Shown here: piece after piece, positions 27,210 to 35,728 of the stretch
How positions within the stretch are numbered: the first letter of the stretch is position 1
Layout of the letters: each line of letters opens with the position of its first letter
DNA from: Marinobacter pelagius
GTDB taxonomy: Bacteria > Pseudomonadota > Gammaproteobacteria > Pseudomonadales > Oleiphilaceae
DNA: 64,000 nt
Direction of reading: 5' to 3'
NCBI RefSeq assembly: GCF_003315345.1
Contig: NZ_QNRO01000014.1
Span: forward strand, 1 to 64,000
The notes under the pieces: generated by a model
What the model was told of the DNA's origin: nothing
The model's database searches: none
The model's input: only the letters and a program-made list of their open reading frames with translations
Position numbers and translations under genes: made by a program

Positions 27210-28559
27210 ATGCGCAACGCCGATCTCGTCGCCCGCGATCTCAAATCCGTATGGCACCCCTGCACACAAATGAAAGATCACGAATCCCTGCCCCTGATTC
27301 CGATCAAACGGGGCGAAGGTGTCTGGCTGGAAGACTTCGAAGGCAATCGCTACATCGACGCAGTCAGCTCCTGGTGGGTCAACCTGTTCGGCCACGCGAA
27401 TCCCCGCATCAACGCCGCCATCCAGGACCAGATCGGCAAGCTCGAGCACGTCATCCTGGCCGGCTTCAGCCACGAACCGGTGGTCAACCTCTCGGAGCGA
27501 CTGATCGAAGTCACTCCTGAAGGCCTGAACAAGTGCTTCTATGCCGACAACGGGTCATCGGCCATCGAAGCCGCCCTGAAGATGAGCTACCACTACTGGA
27601 AAAACCACGGCAAGCCGGGCAAGAAGAATTTCGTCAACCTCAGCAACAGCTACCACGGCGAAACCCTCGGCGCCCTTGCTCTCGGCGACGTCGCTCTCTA
27701 CAAGGACACCTACCAGCCGCTGCTGATGGAAGTGCTGACTGCGCCCTCCCCGGATGCCTTCAATAAAGAAGCCGGCGAGTCCGACGAGGAATACGCCCTG
27801 CGCCAGTTCGAGGCCATGGAGAAACTCCTGGCGGAGAAACACGATGAAATCTGCGCGGTGGTAGTGGAACCCCTGATCCAGTGCGCCGGCGGCATGCGCA
27901 TGCACCACCCCGTTTACCACACCAAGCTGCGGGAAGCCTGTGACCGGTATAACGTGCACCTGATTGCCGACGAGATAGCCGTCGGCTTCGGCCGCACCGG
28001 CACCCTGTTCGCCTGCGAACAGTCCGGGATCACCCCGGATTTCATGTGCCTCTCGAAGGGCCTGACCGCCGGCTATCTGCCCCTGTCCGTGGTCCTGACC
28101 ACCGATGACGTCTACAACGCTTTCTATGACGATTACGAAACCCTCCGGGCGTTCCTGCACAGCCACAGCTACACCGGCAACCCCATCGGCTGCGCCGTGG
28201 CCCTGGCCACCCTCGACATCTTCCGGGACGACAACGTCATCGAAAACAACCGCCAACTGTCCCAATGCCTCGGCGATGCAGTAGCCCACCTGGCAGACCA
28301 CCCCAACGTCGGCGACATCCGCCAGCACGGCATGACCCTCGCGGTGGAAATGGTGAAAGACAAGGCCAGCAAGACCCCGTTCCCCTGGCAGGAACGCCGG
28401 GGTATCCGCGTCTACCAGCACGCTCTCACCCGGCAATCCCTGCTACGGCCACTGGGTAACGTGGTATATTTCATGCCGCCTTACGTGATCACCGAGGAGC
28501 AGATCCGCCACCTCGCCCAGGTCGCGACTGAAGGCATCGAAATCGCCGTAAAGGACTGA
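27210..28559 (+). CDS. bioA: Adenosylmethionine-8-amino-7-oxononanoate aminotransferase
   Basis: PLP enzyme that converts KAPA to DAPA in biotin synthesis using SAM as amino donor. The 449-aa class III aminotransferase has SVWHPCTQMKDHESLPLIPI at the start, the BioA-specific GFSHEPVVNLSE, the aspartate loop LIADEIAVGFGRTGTLFACEQ and the PLP lysine in CLSKGLTAGYLP. GGAG precedes the ATG. The rest of the biotin pathway is not in the window. rsmE follows after 5 bp. Confidence 0.96.
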   Translation: MRNADLVARDLKSVWHPCTQMKDHESLPLIPIKRGEGVWLEDFEGNRYIDAVSSWWVNLFGHANPRINAAIQDQIGKLEHVILAGFSHEPVVNLSERLIEVTPEGLNKCFYADNGSSAIEAALKMSYHYWKNHGKPGKKNFVNLSNSYHGETLGALALGDVALYKDTYQPLLMEVLTAPSPDAFNKEAGESDEEYALRQFEAMEKLLAEKHDEICAVVVEPLIQCAGGMRMHHPVYHTKLREACDRYNVHLIADEIAVGFGRTGTLFACEQSGITPDFMCLSKGLTAGYLPLSVVLTTDDVYNAFYDDYETLRAFLHSHSYTGNPIGCAVALATLDIFRDDNVIENNRQLSQCLGDAVAHLADHPNVGDIRQHGMTLAVEMVKDKASKTPFPWQERRGIRVYQHALTRQSLLRPLGNVVYFMPPYVITEEQIRHLAQVATEGIEIAVKD

Positions 28560-28564
28560 CCCGG

Positions 28565-29299
28565 ATGCGCATCCCCAGAATCTTCACCGACTCGGAACTC
28601 ACCGTTGGCAGCAGCTGCGAACTGGACGACAACGCCGCCCAGCACGTGGGCCGGGTTCTGAGGATGCAGCCCGGACAGCAACTGATCCTGTTCAACGGCG
28701 ACGGCCAGGACTACGACGCCACCATCCAGGATGCGAGCAAGAAACACGTCCAGGTGGAAATCGCCGGGGCGACGGCCACCACTACCGAGTCGCCTCTCGA
28801 AATCATTCTTGGCCAGACCCTGTCCAAGGGCGACCGCATGGACTACGCCGTCCAGAAAGCCGTGGAAATGGGCGTCAGCCAGATCGTACCGCTCACCACC
28901 GAACGCTGCGACGTCAAACTCAAGGGCGACCGGGAAGACAAACGCCTGCGCCACTGGCAACAGGTTGCCATCAGCGCCGCCGAACAATGCGGCCGCGCCC
29001 GCGTCCCTGAAATCCTCCCGGTCATGAACCTGAGCGAGTGGTTCGAACACAGCCAGACCTGCGACCTGCGCCTGGTACTGCACCACCGCACCGAACAGAG
29101 CCTGAAATCCCTGGCCACACCCGGCTCGGTAGCCCTGATGATCGGCCCGGAAGGCGGCCTGAGCCCGGAAGAAATCGAGGCAGCCGAACAATCCGGGTTC
29201 CTCCCGGTGGCACTCGGCCCCCGCGTCCTCCGAACCGAAACTGCCCCGGTAGCCGCCATGGCCCTGTGCCAATGGCTCTGGGGCGATATCGGCACCTGA
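28565..29299 (+). CDS. rsmE: 16S rRNA m3U1498 methyltransferase RsmE
   Basis: SPOUT methyltransferase acting on U1498 of 16S rRNA. The 244-aa protein opens MRIPRIF, has the N-terminal PUA-like part (AAQHVGRVLRMQPGQQLILFNGDG), the EMGVSQIVPLTTERC segment and the SPOUT knot residues IGPEGGLSPEEI and LGPRVLRTETAPVAA. It starts 5 bp after bioA and is probably co-transcribed. Hairpin element 7 lies downstream. Confidence 0.96.
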   Translation: MRIPRIFTDSELTVGSSCELDDNAAQHVGRVLRMQPGQQLILFNGDGQDYDATIQDASKKHVQVEIAGATATTTESPLEIILGQTLSKGDRMDYAVQKAVEMGVSQIVPLTTERCDVKLKGDREDKRLRHWQQVAISAAEQCGRARVPEILPVMNLSEWFEHSQTCDLRLVLHHRTEQSLKSLATPGSVALMIGPEGGLSPEEIEAAEQSGFLPVALGPRVLRTETAPVAAMALCQWLWGDIGT

Positions 29300-29414
29300 T
29301 CGCTACGACCGTGCCGCCGTCCCGTTTCGGCTTCTCAGTCATTGACAGTTACAGGACCGGCCAACATTATCCCTGTCTGACAAAAATGCAGTGAGGGGCC
29401 CCTCCTTGGATGGG

Positions 29415-29530
29415 GCGTTTATTCGGGGAGGGCTGTCCAAAACTGTGCGGAGCCATGGATGGCGGAGCCCAAGCGTCACATGGACGTGCCGCCAGGAGCG
29501 TGTTTTGGACAGCCCTCCCCGAATAAACGC
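29415..29530 (+). repeat. Hairpin element 7: 29-bp arms, CANGGANG pair on plus strand
   Basis: Perfect arms 29415-29443 and 29502-29530 (GCGTTTATTCGGGGAGGGC...). Plus-strand CATGGATG (29454-29461) and CATGGACG (29479-29486) are 25 nt apart. It lies 115 bp after the rsmE stop codon, in sense orientation. The inner stem AAAAC/GTTTT and much of the core are shared with elements 3, 8 and 9. Confidence 0.93.
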
Positions 29531-29571
29531 ATGCTCCCAAGTAAAAAATAAAGAGAGAGCGCGAGTACCGG

Positions 29572-30801
29572 ATGACAAGCCTGCTGACGACCCAAGAATT
29601 CTGGCAATACCTGAGCATCCCCGTGATCGCAGCCCTGATCGGCTGGACCACCAACTGGCTCGCCATAAAGATGACCTTCTACCCCCTGGAATTCATCGGC
29701 AAACCACCCCTGCTCGGCTGGCAGGGCATCATTCCCTCCAAAGCCCGAAAAATGGCCGCCATCAGCGTCGACGCCACCATCTCCAAGATTGGCACCGTCC
29801 AGGAAATCTTCCAGCAGATCGACCCCAAGGTACTGGCCGCCCACATCGTCCACTCTGTCGACCCCAGAATCGAAGAATACGTCGACGAAATGATGCTCCG
29901 GGAATACCCCACCTTCTGGGAAAACCTGCCCGCCTCGGCCCGCAAGATGGTCTACGACCGGGTACGCAAATCCACCCCGCAACTGGTGGACAACCTGGTC
30001 GAGGACATCTCCGATAATATTGAAGACCTGTTGGACATCAAAGGTATGGTTATCGAGCGCCTGGCCAAAGATAAACAACTGCTGAACCGAATTTTCCTCG
30101 AGTGCGGCGAAGTGGAATTCCGCTTCATCATCAACTCGGGCCTATACTTCGGCTTCCTGTTCGGCCTGATCCAGATGGCCGTCTGGTATGTTTACCCTGC
30201 CTGGTGGGTACTGCCCTTCTTCGGCCTGCTTGTCGGCTGGGCCACCAACTGGATCGCCCTGAACGTCATCTTCCGGCCATTACGGGAGAAAAAGGTGGGA
30301 CCGCTCCGGATCCAGGGCCTGTTCCTGAAGCGTCAGCCGGAAGTGGCCGAGTCTTTCTGCCACATCGTTACCCACGAAATCCTCACCGTGGGCAACATCA
30401 TCCGCGCGATCCTGGACGGCCCGAAAGGCGATCGGGCCCGCAACATGGTGAAGAAGCACATCAAACCGCTGGTGGATGAAACCGCTGGCATGGGCAAAGC
30501 CCTGACCCAAGTGGCCTTCGGCCCCACCGGCTTTGCCACCCTGAAGACCCAGGTGGGCGAGAAGGCCATCGAGATCTCCCAGACCTCCTTCAACAACCCG
30601 GTGTTCGAAAAGGATCGGGCCCGGGCGGTGGAGTCCATCATGGTGGAGCGGATGATCGCCCTGTCGTCGGAAGAGTTCCAGGACCTGCTACGGCCCTGCT
30701 TCCAGGAAGACGAGATCAAACTGATCCTGGTGGGCGCCTTCCTGGGCTTTGCCGCCGGTGTCTGCCAGCTGGTCTTCGTATTCGGGGAAACCCTGCTCTG
30801 A
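29572..30801 (+). CDS. DUF445 membrane protein
   Basis: A 409-aa protein with an N-terminal membrane segment (IPVIAALIGWTTNWLAIKMTF), a second near residue 190 (FGFLFGLIQMAVWYVYPAWWVLPFFGLLVGWATNWIALNVIF) and a third at the C-terminus. The motif GW(T/A)TNW(L/I)A occurs twice, so the protein appears to contain an internal duplication. DUF445 proteins have no established function. It stands alone between rsmE and the convergent YihY gene. Confidence 0.85.
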   Translation: MTSLLTTQEFWQYLSIPVIAALIGWTTNWLAIKMTFYPLEFIGKPPLLGWQGIIPSKARKMAAISVDATISKIGTVQEIFQQIDPKVLAAHIVHSVDPRIEEYVDEMMLREYPTFWENLPASARKMVYDRVRKSTPQLVDNLVEDISDNIEDLLDIKGMVIERLAKDKQLLNRIFLECGEVEFRFIINSGLYFGFLFGLIQMAVWYVYPAWWVLPFFGLLVGWATNWIALNVIFRPLREKKVGPLRIQGLFLKRQPEVAESFCHIVTHEILTVGNIIRAILDGPKGDRARNMVKKHIKPLVDETAGMGKALTQVAFGPTGFATLKTQVGEKAIEISQTSFNNPVFEKDRARAVESIMVERMIALSSEEFQDLLRPCFQEDEIKLILVGAFLGFAAGVCQLVFVFGETLL

Positions 30802-30838
30802 TGAGAAGGGCCACCGACAGCCGCGTCTGAGCGTTCTC

Positions 30839-32146
30839 TCAGGCCTTCGACTGACGCAATAGCGAAGCCAGGGTCTCGGATTCCTGATCCCGCGCGCCAT
30901 CCATGAGGCACGGCGGCAGAATCGGTGGCAGCCGGTCCACAACCCGGTCGTCATCCTTGCGAATGACATCGAGGATATGACGGACAGTGATCAAATCGAG
31001 CGCCCGCCCGGGTACCAGCTTATCGCCCTGCCCGCCAGCCAGGGACAGCAAGCCGGCCCGGATCAGCTTGTCGCTGACCATCCTCGTCACCTCCCCCGGC
31101 ACCCGGAGCCTGTGCTCCAGAGCCTCCTGCTGAGGGGCCGCTTCGCCCTCACTGAACGGCTTGGCCACCATCCACATGACCGCCAGCCCCACCTTCTCCT
31201 GGAGTTCCGGCGCCAACTGGACCTGCCTTCGCTTGGCCACGGACCCCGGATACTGCAGATAGAACGCCAGGCTCGCACCGAGTAACAGGATCATCCAGTT
31301 CAGGTAAATCCAGATCAGCAGGATGATACCGATGGCAAAACTGGAATAGATGGCCGCGTACCTGGCTGAGCCGGCCACGAAGGACGCGAACAGCATACCG
31401 CCGGCCTGCCAGGAAACCCCGGCCACCACACCGGCGGTAAAAGCATAGCGAAGCTTGACCCGGGTATTGGGGATGAAGATGTAGACAAAGGTAAAGGCAG
31501 CAACCACCAGGAAGAACGGGGTGAATCGGCTGATGGCCAGGATCAGGGACCCGAAGGGCTCGATCTCCACCAGGGTCTGGACAATATCCGAGGAGAAGAT
31601 GGTGGCGGTCACCCCGATCGCCGACACCATCAGCAACGGTCCCACCATGATCACACTCAGGTAGTTGCTGAACCGTTGGGCCAGGGAGCGCATGTCCGGC
31701 ACCCGCCAGATCATGTTGAAGGATCGCTCGATCTTCTGGATCAGCGAAATGACCGTGTAGACCAGCAGGGCGAGACCGACCGAGCCGAGGACCCCCACTT
31801 TCATGTTATCCACAAATTCCAGGATCCGGTTCGCCACTTCAATGCCCTGCGGCCCCATCGGCTCGAAGAACTGGAACAGAAAGGGCTCCATCCGCTCGTG
31901 CACACCCATGGCCTTGAGCACTGAGAAGCTGAGGGCAAGCAACGGCACAATACTCAGCAGCGTGGTGTAGACCAGGCTCATGGCGTGCAGGGTCAGCTGC
32001 CCGCTGAGCACGTCCCGTACCAGCGCATAGACTGACCGTCCGACCTTGTAGAGCCAGGTCCAGGGCCACGTCTGGGGCGGATTGGGGTTTGCAAGAATCC
32101 AGTCTTCAGCGGCCTGCAGCCGTTCTTTGAGTTGGAATGAAGCCAC
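30839..32146 (-). CDS. YihY/BrkB family inner-membrane protein
   Basis: A 435-aa protein with six membrane segments in the middle and the family motif LTLHAMSLVYTTLLSIVPLLALSFSVLKAMG, where YihY/BrkB proteins start their first helix. The C-terminal ~150 residues form a winged-helix-like soluble tail (VTRMVSDKLIRAGLLSLAGG). The start is probably GTG at 32146 with AGGA upstream; the frame is open to 32206. Older annotation as ribonuclease BN is not supported for this family. Function unclear. Confidence 0.82.
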   Translation of the reverse strand: MASFQLKERLQAAEDWILANPNPPQTWPWTWLYKVGRSVYALVRDVLSGQLTLHAMSLVYTTLLSIVPLLALSFSVLKAMGVHERMEPFLFQFFEPMGPQGIEVANRILEFVDNMKVGVLGSVGLALLVYTVISLIQKIERSFNMIWRVPDMRSLAQRFSNYLSVIMVGPLLMVSAIGVTATIFSSDIVQTLVEIEPFGSLILAISRFTPFFLVVAAFTFVYIFIPNTRVKLRYAFTAGVVAGVSWQAGGMLFASFVAGSARYAAIYSSFAIGIILLIWIYLNWMILLLGASLAFYLQYPGSVAKRRQVQLAPELQEKVGLAVMWMVAKPFSEGEAAPQQEALEHRLRVPGEVTRMVSDKLIRAGLLSLAGGQGDKLVPGRALDLITVRHILDVIRKDDDRVVDRLPPILPPCLMDGARDQESETLASLLRQSKA

Positions 32147-32344
32147 GTGACGTCCTGTTACAGGAAATTTTAGCCAGTTTATCAGGGATATAAGCCGGTG
32201 CCCCAAAGTATGGCCGATAACCGACGGTTTGCGAGGCCTAACCGGACAATATAACCATATTAGCTTTTAATCCTTCATCTTATAACCAACCTTCCGTATA
32301 AACGGGCGCCATATTCGATATTTGTCAATGAACGGGTTTTCATT

Positions 32345-33613
32345 ATGCGCCTCAAGACTGCTCTGGGCATGGCAGCCGCCTCCGCATTCCTGCCGTCGGT
32401 TGCATCTGCCACCAATGGTTACTTCAGCCACGGTTATGGCACCATCAGCTCCGGCATGGCGGGCGCCGGTGCGGCGCTGGCGCAGGACAGCATCGCCGCT
32501 GCCACCAACCCGGCCGGTCTGGCTTTTGTCGGTGATCGCATGGATGGCGGGCTGGAGCTGTTCTCGCCCCGACGCAAGTACGAAGTTGAAGGCCCGATGG
32601 CGCCGCCACCCGCCTTCTCCCTGCAGCCAGGCAGCTATCAGAGCAGCCGTGATGCCTTCGCAATTCCTCACTTCGGAGTGAACCACCGCATCACTGAACA
32701 TCAGGCCCTGGGCGTCTCCGTCTTTGCCAACGGCGGAATGAACACCAGCTACCCGGCGCCCGGACCCTTCGGAGGCGGCCGCACGGGCGTCAACCTGGAG
32801 CAGCTGTTCATTGCCCCCACCTGGTCCTGGGAATTCACTGACAACCAGGCTATCGGTTTCTCTCCCTTGATTGCCTATCAGAGATTCGAAGCCAAAGGCT
32901 TGGGTGCCTTTGAAGGCTTTTCCTCCGACCCATCGGCACTGACCAACAATGGCACCGATGATGCCTGGGGCTATGGCTTCCAGATCGGCTGGCAAGGCGG
33001 GATCACCGACACCCTGCGTGGTGGCCTGAGTTTCCGTACCATCCTGGAAATGGAAGAGTTCGAGCAATATCAGGGGCTGTTCGCCGAACAGGGAGATTTT
33101 GACATCCCGAGCATGTTCAACGCCGGGGTTGCATGGTCAGGAATCCAGGACCACTGGATTCTGCTGGATGTGCAACACATCCGCTACAGTGACATCAACA
33201 GTGTGGGCAATCCAATGCTGCCGGCGCTAGGGATGGCCCAGATGGGTGACCCCGACTCTCAACTTGGCGCTGACAACGGCCCGGGCTTCGGCTGGGAAGA
33301 CATGACCATCGTGAAGCTCGGCTGGCAGTGGCAGCAGACAGACCAGCAAACCTGGCGCGCCGGCGTCAGCTACGGCGAGCAGCCGGTGCAGGAAGAGGAA
33401 GTGCTGTTCAACATCCTCGCCCCCGGCGTCCAGGAGTGGCACTTCACCGGCGGTTTCACCCGCCAGTTCAGCGACTCCCTGGAGCTCTCCGGTTCGGTGT
33501 TCTACTCACCGCGTAACAGCGTGAAGGGCGACAACCCGCTCAACCCAGAGCAGACCATTGAGCTGAGCATGTACCAGGTGGGCGTATCCGCCAGCGTCGG
33601 CTGGCGGTACTGA
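32345..33613 (+). CDS. OmpP1/FadL family outer-membrane transport protein
   Basis: A 422-aa outer-membrane barrel with signal peptide (ends VASA), the FadL-type N-terminal hatch (TNGYFSHGYGTISSGMAGAGAALAQDSIAAATNPAGLA) and a C-terminal strand ending in WRY. FadL proteins carry long-chain fatty acids or other hydrophobic compounds inward, which suits a wax-ester-forming, hydrocarbon-using lineage. No clear Shine-Dalgarno lies before the ATG. Substrate is not determinable. Confidence 0.9.
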   Translation: MRLKTALGMAAASAFLPSVASATNGYFSHGYGTISSGMAGAGAALAQDSIAAATNPAGLAFVGDRMDGGLELFSPRRKYEVEGPMAPPPAFSLQPGSYQSSRDAFAIPHFGVNHRITEHQALGVSVFANGGMNTSYPAPGPFGGGRTGVNLEQLFIAPTWSWEFTDNQAIGFSPLIAYQRFEAKGLGAFEGFSSDPSALTNNGTDDAWGYGFQIGWQGGITDTLRGGLSFRTILEMEEFEQYQGLFAEQGDFDIPSMFNAGVAWSGIQDHWILLDVQHIRYSDINSVGNPMLPALGMAQMGDPDSQLGADNGPGFGWEDMTIVKLGWQWQQTDQQTWRAGVSYGEQPVQEEEVLFNILAPGVQEWHFTGGFTRQFSDSLELSGSVFYSPRNSVKGDNPLNPEQTIELSMYQVGVSASVGWRY

Positions 33614-33617
33614 AACC

Positions 33618-33640
33618 GGACCGGGCGCCTGACCCGGTCC
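33618..33640. terminator. Bidirectional hairpin between convergent genes
   Basis: GGACCGGG-CGCCTGA-CCCGGTCC, 8-bp perfect stem between the fadL-like stop (33613) and the convergent dehydrogenase stop (33647). No T-tract. Confidence 0.6.
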
Positions 33641-33646
33641 CTGGCC

Positions 33647-34582
33647 TCAGTCAACAGAGGCGAGGTTATTGGCGGTAATAGTCACAATCCGCTGCCTCGC
33701 CTCGCGGCTCGCCCAGGCCGAATGGGGAGTAACGATCAGGTTCGGAATGTCATCCGCCAGCAGGGGATTGCCATTGCGCGGCGGCTCTTCGGTCAGCACA
33801 TCAAAGCCCGCACCACCAATCACTCCGGCTCTCAAAGCATCTGCCAGCGCCTGCTCGTCCACCAGGCCACCACGGCTGGTGTTGATCAGCAGTGCGTCCT
33901 TTTTCATCATCTCCAGCTCGCGTTTGCCGATCAGGTTACGGGTTTCGTCCGTGAGCAAACAGTGCAGTGACAGGACATCCACCTGCGGTAACAGCTCATC
34001 CAGCGGAATCCGCGGGTAGCCATCCACCTCGCCCGGCTCCTGCCCCGGCCGTGCGCCCAGCAGGATTTTCATACCAAAGGCTTTGGCGCGTTCAACCACA
34101 CCCTGCCCCAGATCACCGTAGCCGATGACCCCCAGGGTGCGACCCTCCAGCTCCAGAATCGGATGATCCATCAGGCAGAACATGTCGCTCTGCCCCCACC
34201 GTCCGGCCCGCACGTCCCGGTCGTAGTCCAGCAGCCGGGTGGCCAGGGCCAGCATCAGGGCCAGGGTGTGCTGGGCCACGGTGGAGCGACCGTAGTTGGT
34301 CACGTTCATCACCTTGATGCCGTGCTCCCCCGCCGCGTCCTGGTCGATGTTGTTCAGGCCGGTGGCCACCACAGCAATGTTCTTGAGCTCCGGGCAGGCC
34401 TCGAAATGTTCGCGTTTGAGCACCACCTTGTTCACCAGCACGGTGTCAAAGCCCCGAATCCGCTCCAGCACCTGCTCCGGCGTGGTGCGATCGTGCTTTG
34501 TCAGGCCGCCGGTGACGGTCTCGATCGGTGACAGGTCGACATCATCGCCAAGGGTGTTGGCATCGAGGAATACGGCTTTCAT
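33647..34582 (-). CDS. D-2-hydroxyacid dehydrogenase (hydroxypyruvate reductase type)
   Basis: A 311-aa NAD-dependent D-isomer dehydrogenase: Rossmann motif GVIGYGDLGQG, the LxCxxTxxTRxLIG region (LHCLLTDETRNLIGKREL), catalytic Arg in INTSRGGLVDEQALADAL, and catalytic His in VTPHSAWASREARQR. Likely substrates are hydroxypyruvate, glyoxylate or similar 2-oxoacids. The ATG at 34582 has GGGAG upstream; nine more residues are open upstream. It is divergent from tpm. Confidence 0.87.
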   Translation of the reverse strand: MKAVFLDANTLGDDVDLSPIETVTGGLTKHDRTTPEQVLERIRGFDTVLVNKVVLKREHFEACPELKNIAVVATGLNNIDQDAAGEHGIKVMNVTNYGRSTVAQHTLALMLALATRLLDYDRDVRAGRWGQSDMFCLMDHPILELEGRTLGVIGYGDLGQGVVERAKAFGMKILLGARPGQEPGEVDGYPRIPLDELLPQVDVLSLHCLLTDETRNLIGKRELEMMKKDALLINTSRGGLVDEQALADALRAGVIGGAGFDVLTEEPPRNGNPLLADDIPNLIVTPHSAWASREARQRIVTITANNLASVD

Positions 34583-34661
34583 GATTTTCTCCCATCTCAA
34601 GATCGCCACAGATTAAGGTAGACTGAAGAAAACGTCCAAATACCGGTGAAAGGAAAGAACC

Positions 34662-35315
34662 ATGGAACACGAATTCTGGCACGAACGCTGGGCAAAAAAA
34701 GAAATCGGCTTCCACGAGGGCACCGTTAACCAGTACCTGCATGATCACTGGCCGGAACTCGCCGGGGAGAACACCGACGCGGTCTTCGTACCCCTGTGCG
34801 GCAAAGCCCACGACATGTGGTGGCTGCACGACCGCGGCCACCCTGTCCTGGGTGTGGAACTGAGCGAGATCGCCTGCAAGGACTTCTTCGAGGAAGCCGG
34901 CGAGAAAGCCAAAGTGCATCCGGGAGAGCCCTTTACCACGTTCAAACAGGATGACCTTGAGATCTGGTGCGGCGATTTTTACCAACTGGTCCCGGACGAC
35001 CTCAAACACATCCGCCTCGTCTACGACCGCGCCGCCCTGATCGCCCTGCCCCCTTCCATGCGCCGCCAGTATGTCGAGCACCTGACGGCCATCATCCCCG
35101 ACGGTGCACGAATCCTGCTGATCACCCTGGACTACGACACTGAGATCAAGGGTCCCCCATTCAACGTCTCCAACGACGAAGTCCGGGAACTTTATGGCCA
35201 GGACTACGAGATTGAGCACGTGCTGACCAACACCCTTGCCAAGGACCATCCGTTCGCCAAGCGCCGGGGCCTTGAGGGGGCCTCGGAAAGTGTATTCCGG
35301 TTGACCAAGCTTTGA
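34662..35315 (+). CDS. tpm: Thiopurine S-methyltransferase family protein
   Basis: A 217-aa SAM-dependent methyltransferase with the bacterial Tpm hallmarks: MEHEFWHERWAKKEIGFHEGTVNQYL, VFVPLCGKAHDMWWL, GVELSEIA and DRAALIALPPSMRRQY. In bacteria these enzymes methylate thiopurines, selenite or tellurite. AAAGGAAAG lies before the ATG. It stands alone and is followed 64 bp later by a hairpin of a different kind. Confidence 0.93.
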   Translation: MEHEFWHERWAKKEIGFHEGTVNQYLHDHWPELAGENTDAVFVPLCGKAHDMWWLHDRGHPVLGVELSEIACKDFFEEAGEKAKVHPGEPFTTFKQDDLEIWCGDFYQLVPDDLKHIRLVYDRAALIALPPSMRRQYVEHLTAIIPDGARILLITLDYDTEIKGPPFNVSNDEVRELYGQDYEIEHVLTNTLAKDHPFAKRRGLEGASESVFRLTKL

Positions 35316-35379
35316 TTGTGTCCCTCCCAGCCTCGTGGCTGTTTTGAAGACATTCCTGGTGATTCTGATCGGAGTGTAT

Positions 35380-35454
35380 CGGGGGTTCTTTTTCGGGGTG
35401 AATTTGATGTCTGAGCGCAGCGAGTTGCCAATTCGCCCCGAAAAAGAACCCCCG
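35380..35454. repeat. Long hairpin with a different core (second type)
   Basis: Perfect 19-bp arms 35380-35398 and 35436-35454 (CGGGGGTTCTTTTTCGGGG), loop 37 nt. The loop (GTCTGAGCGCAGCGAGTTG) has neither CANGGANG nor any GGA on either strand, so it is a separate family with a similar design. It lies 64 bp after tpm. 35455-35728 must contain the prkA promoter, but no convincing boxes are visible. Confidence 0.85.
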
Positions 35455-35728
35455 GTGCGCTCCAGCCCCCACCCCCTGAAAGCTACAAAAACGCCACACC
35501 CCTCTAACACAATTTAATGAACCTTAACCACTCGCCCACTGTCCAACCTCGCGAACCTGAACTAAGCTCAGATTAAGCAAGCCGTGAAGAGAAAGTTGCG
35601 GCGCGGCTTGTAAGTATCCATCCCTTTTACCCATAACCAGATAAACACCGCCGGGACAGGCGGCGCTAACAGCAACGGGGAAAGTGCGTGAACTGAAAAG
35701 CTGAATAACAGCGAGCGAGGGGCCATCT

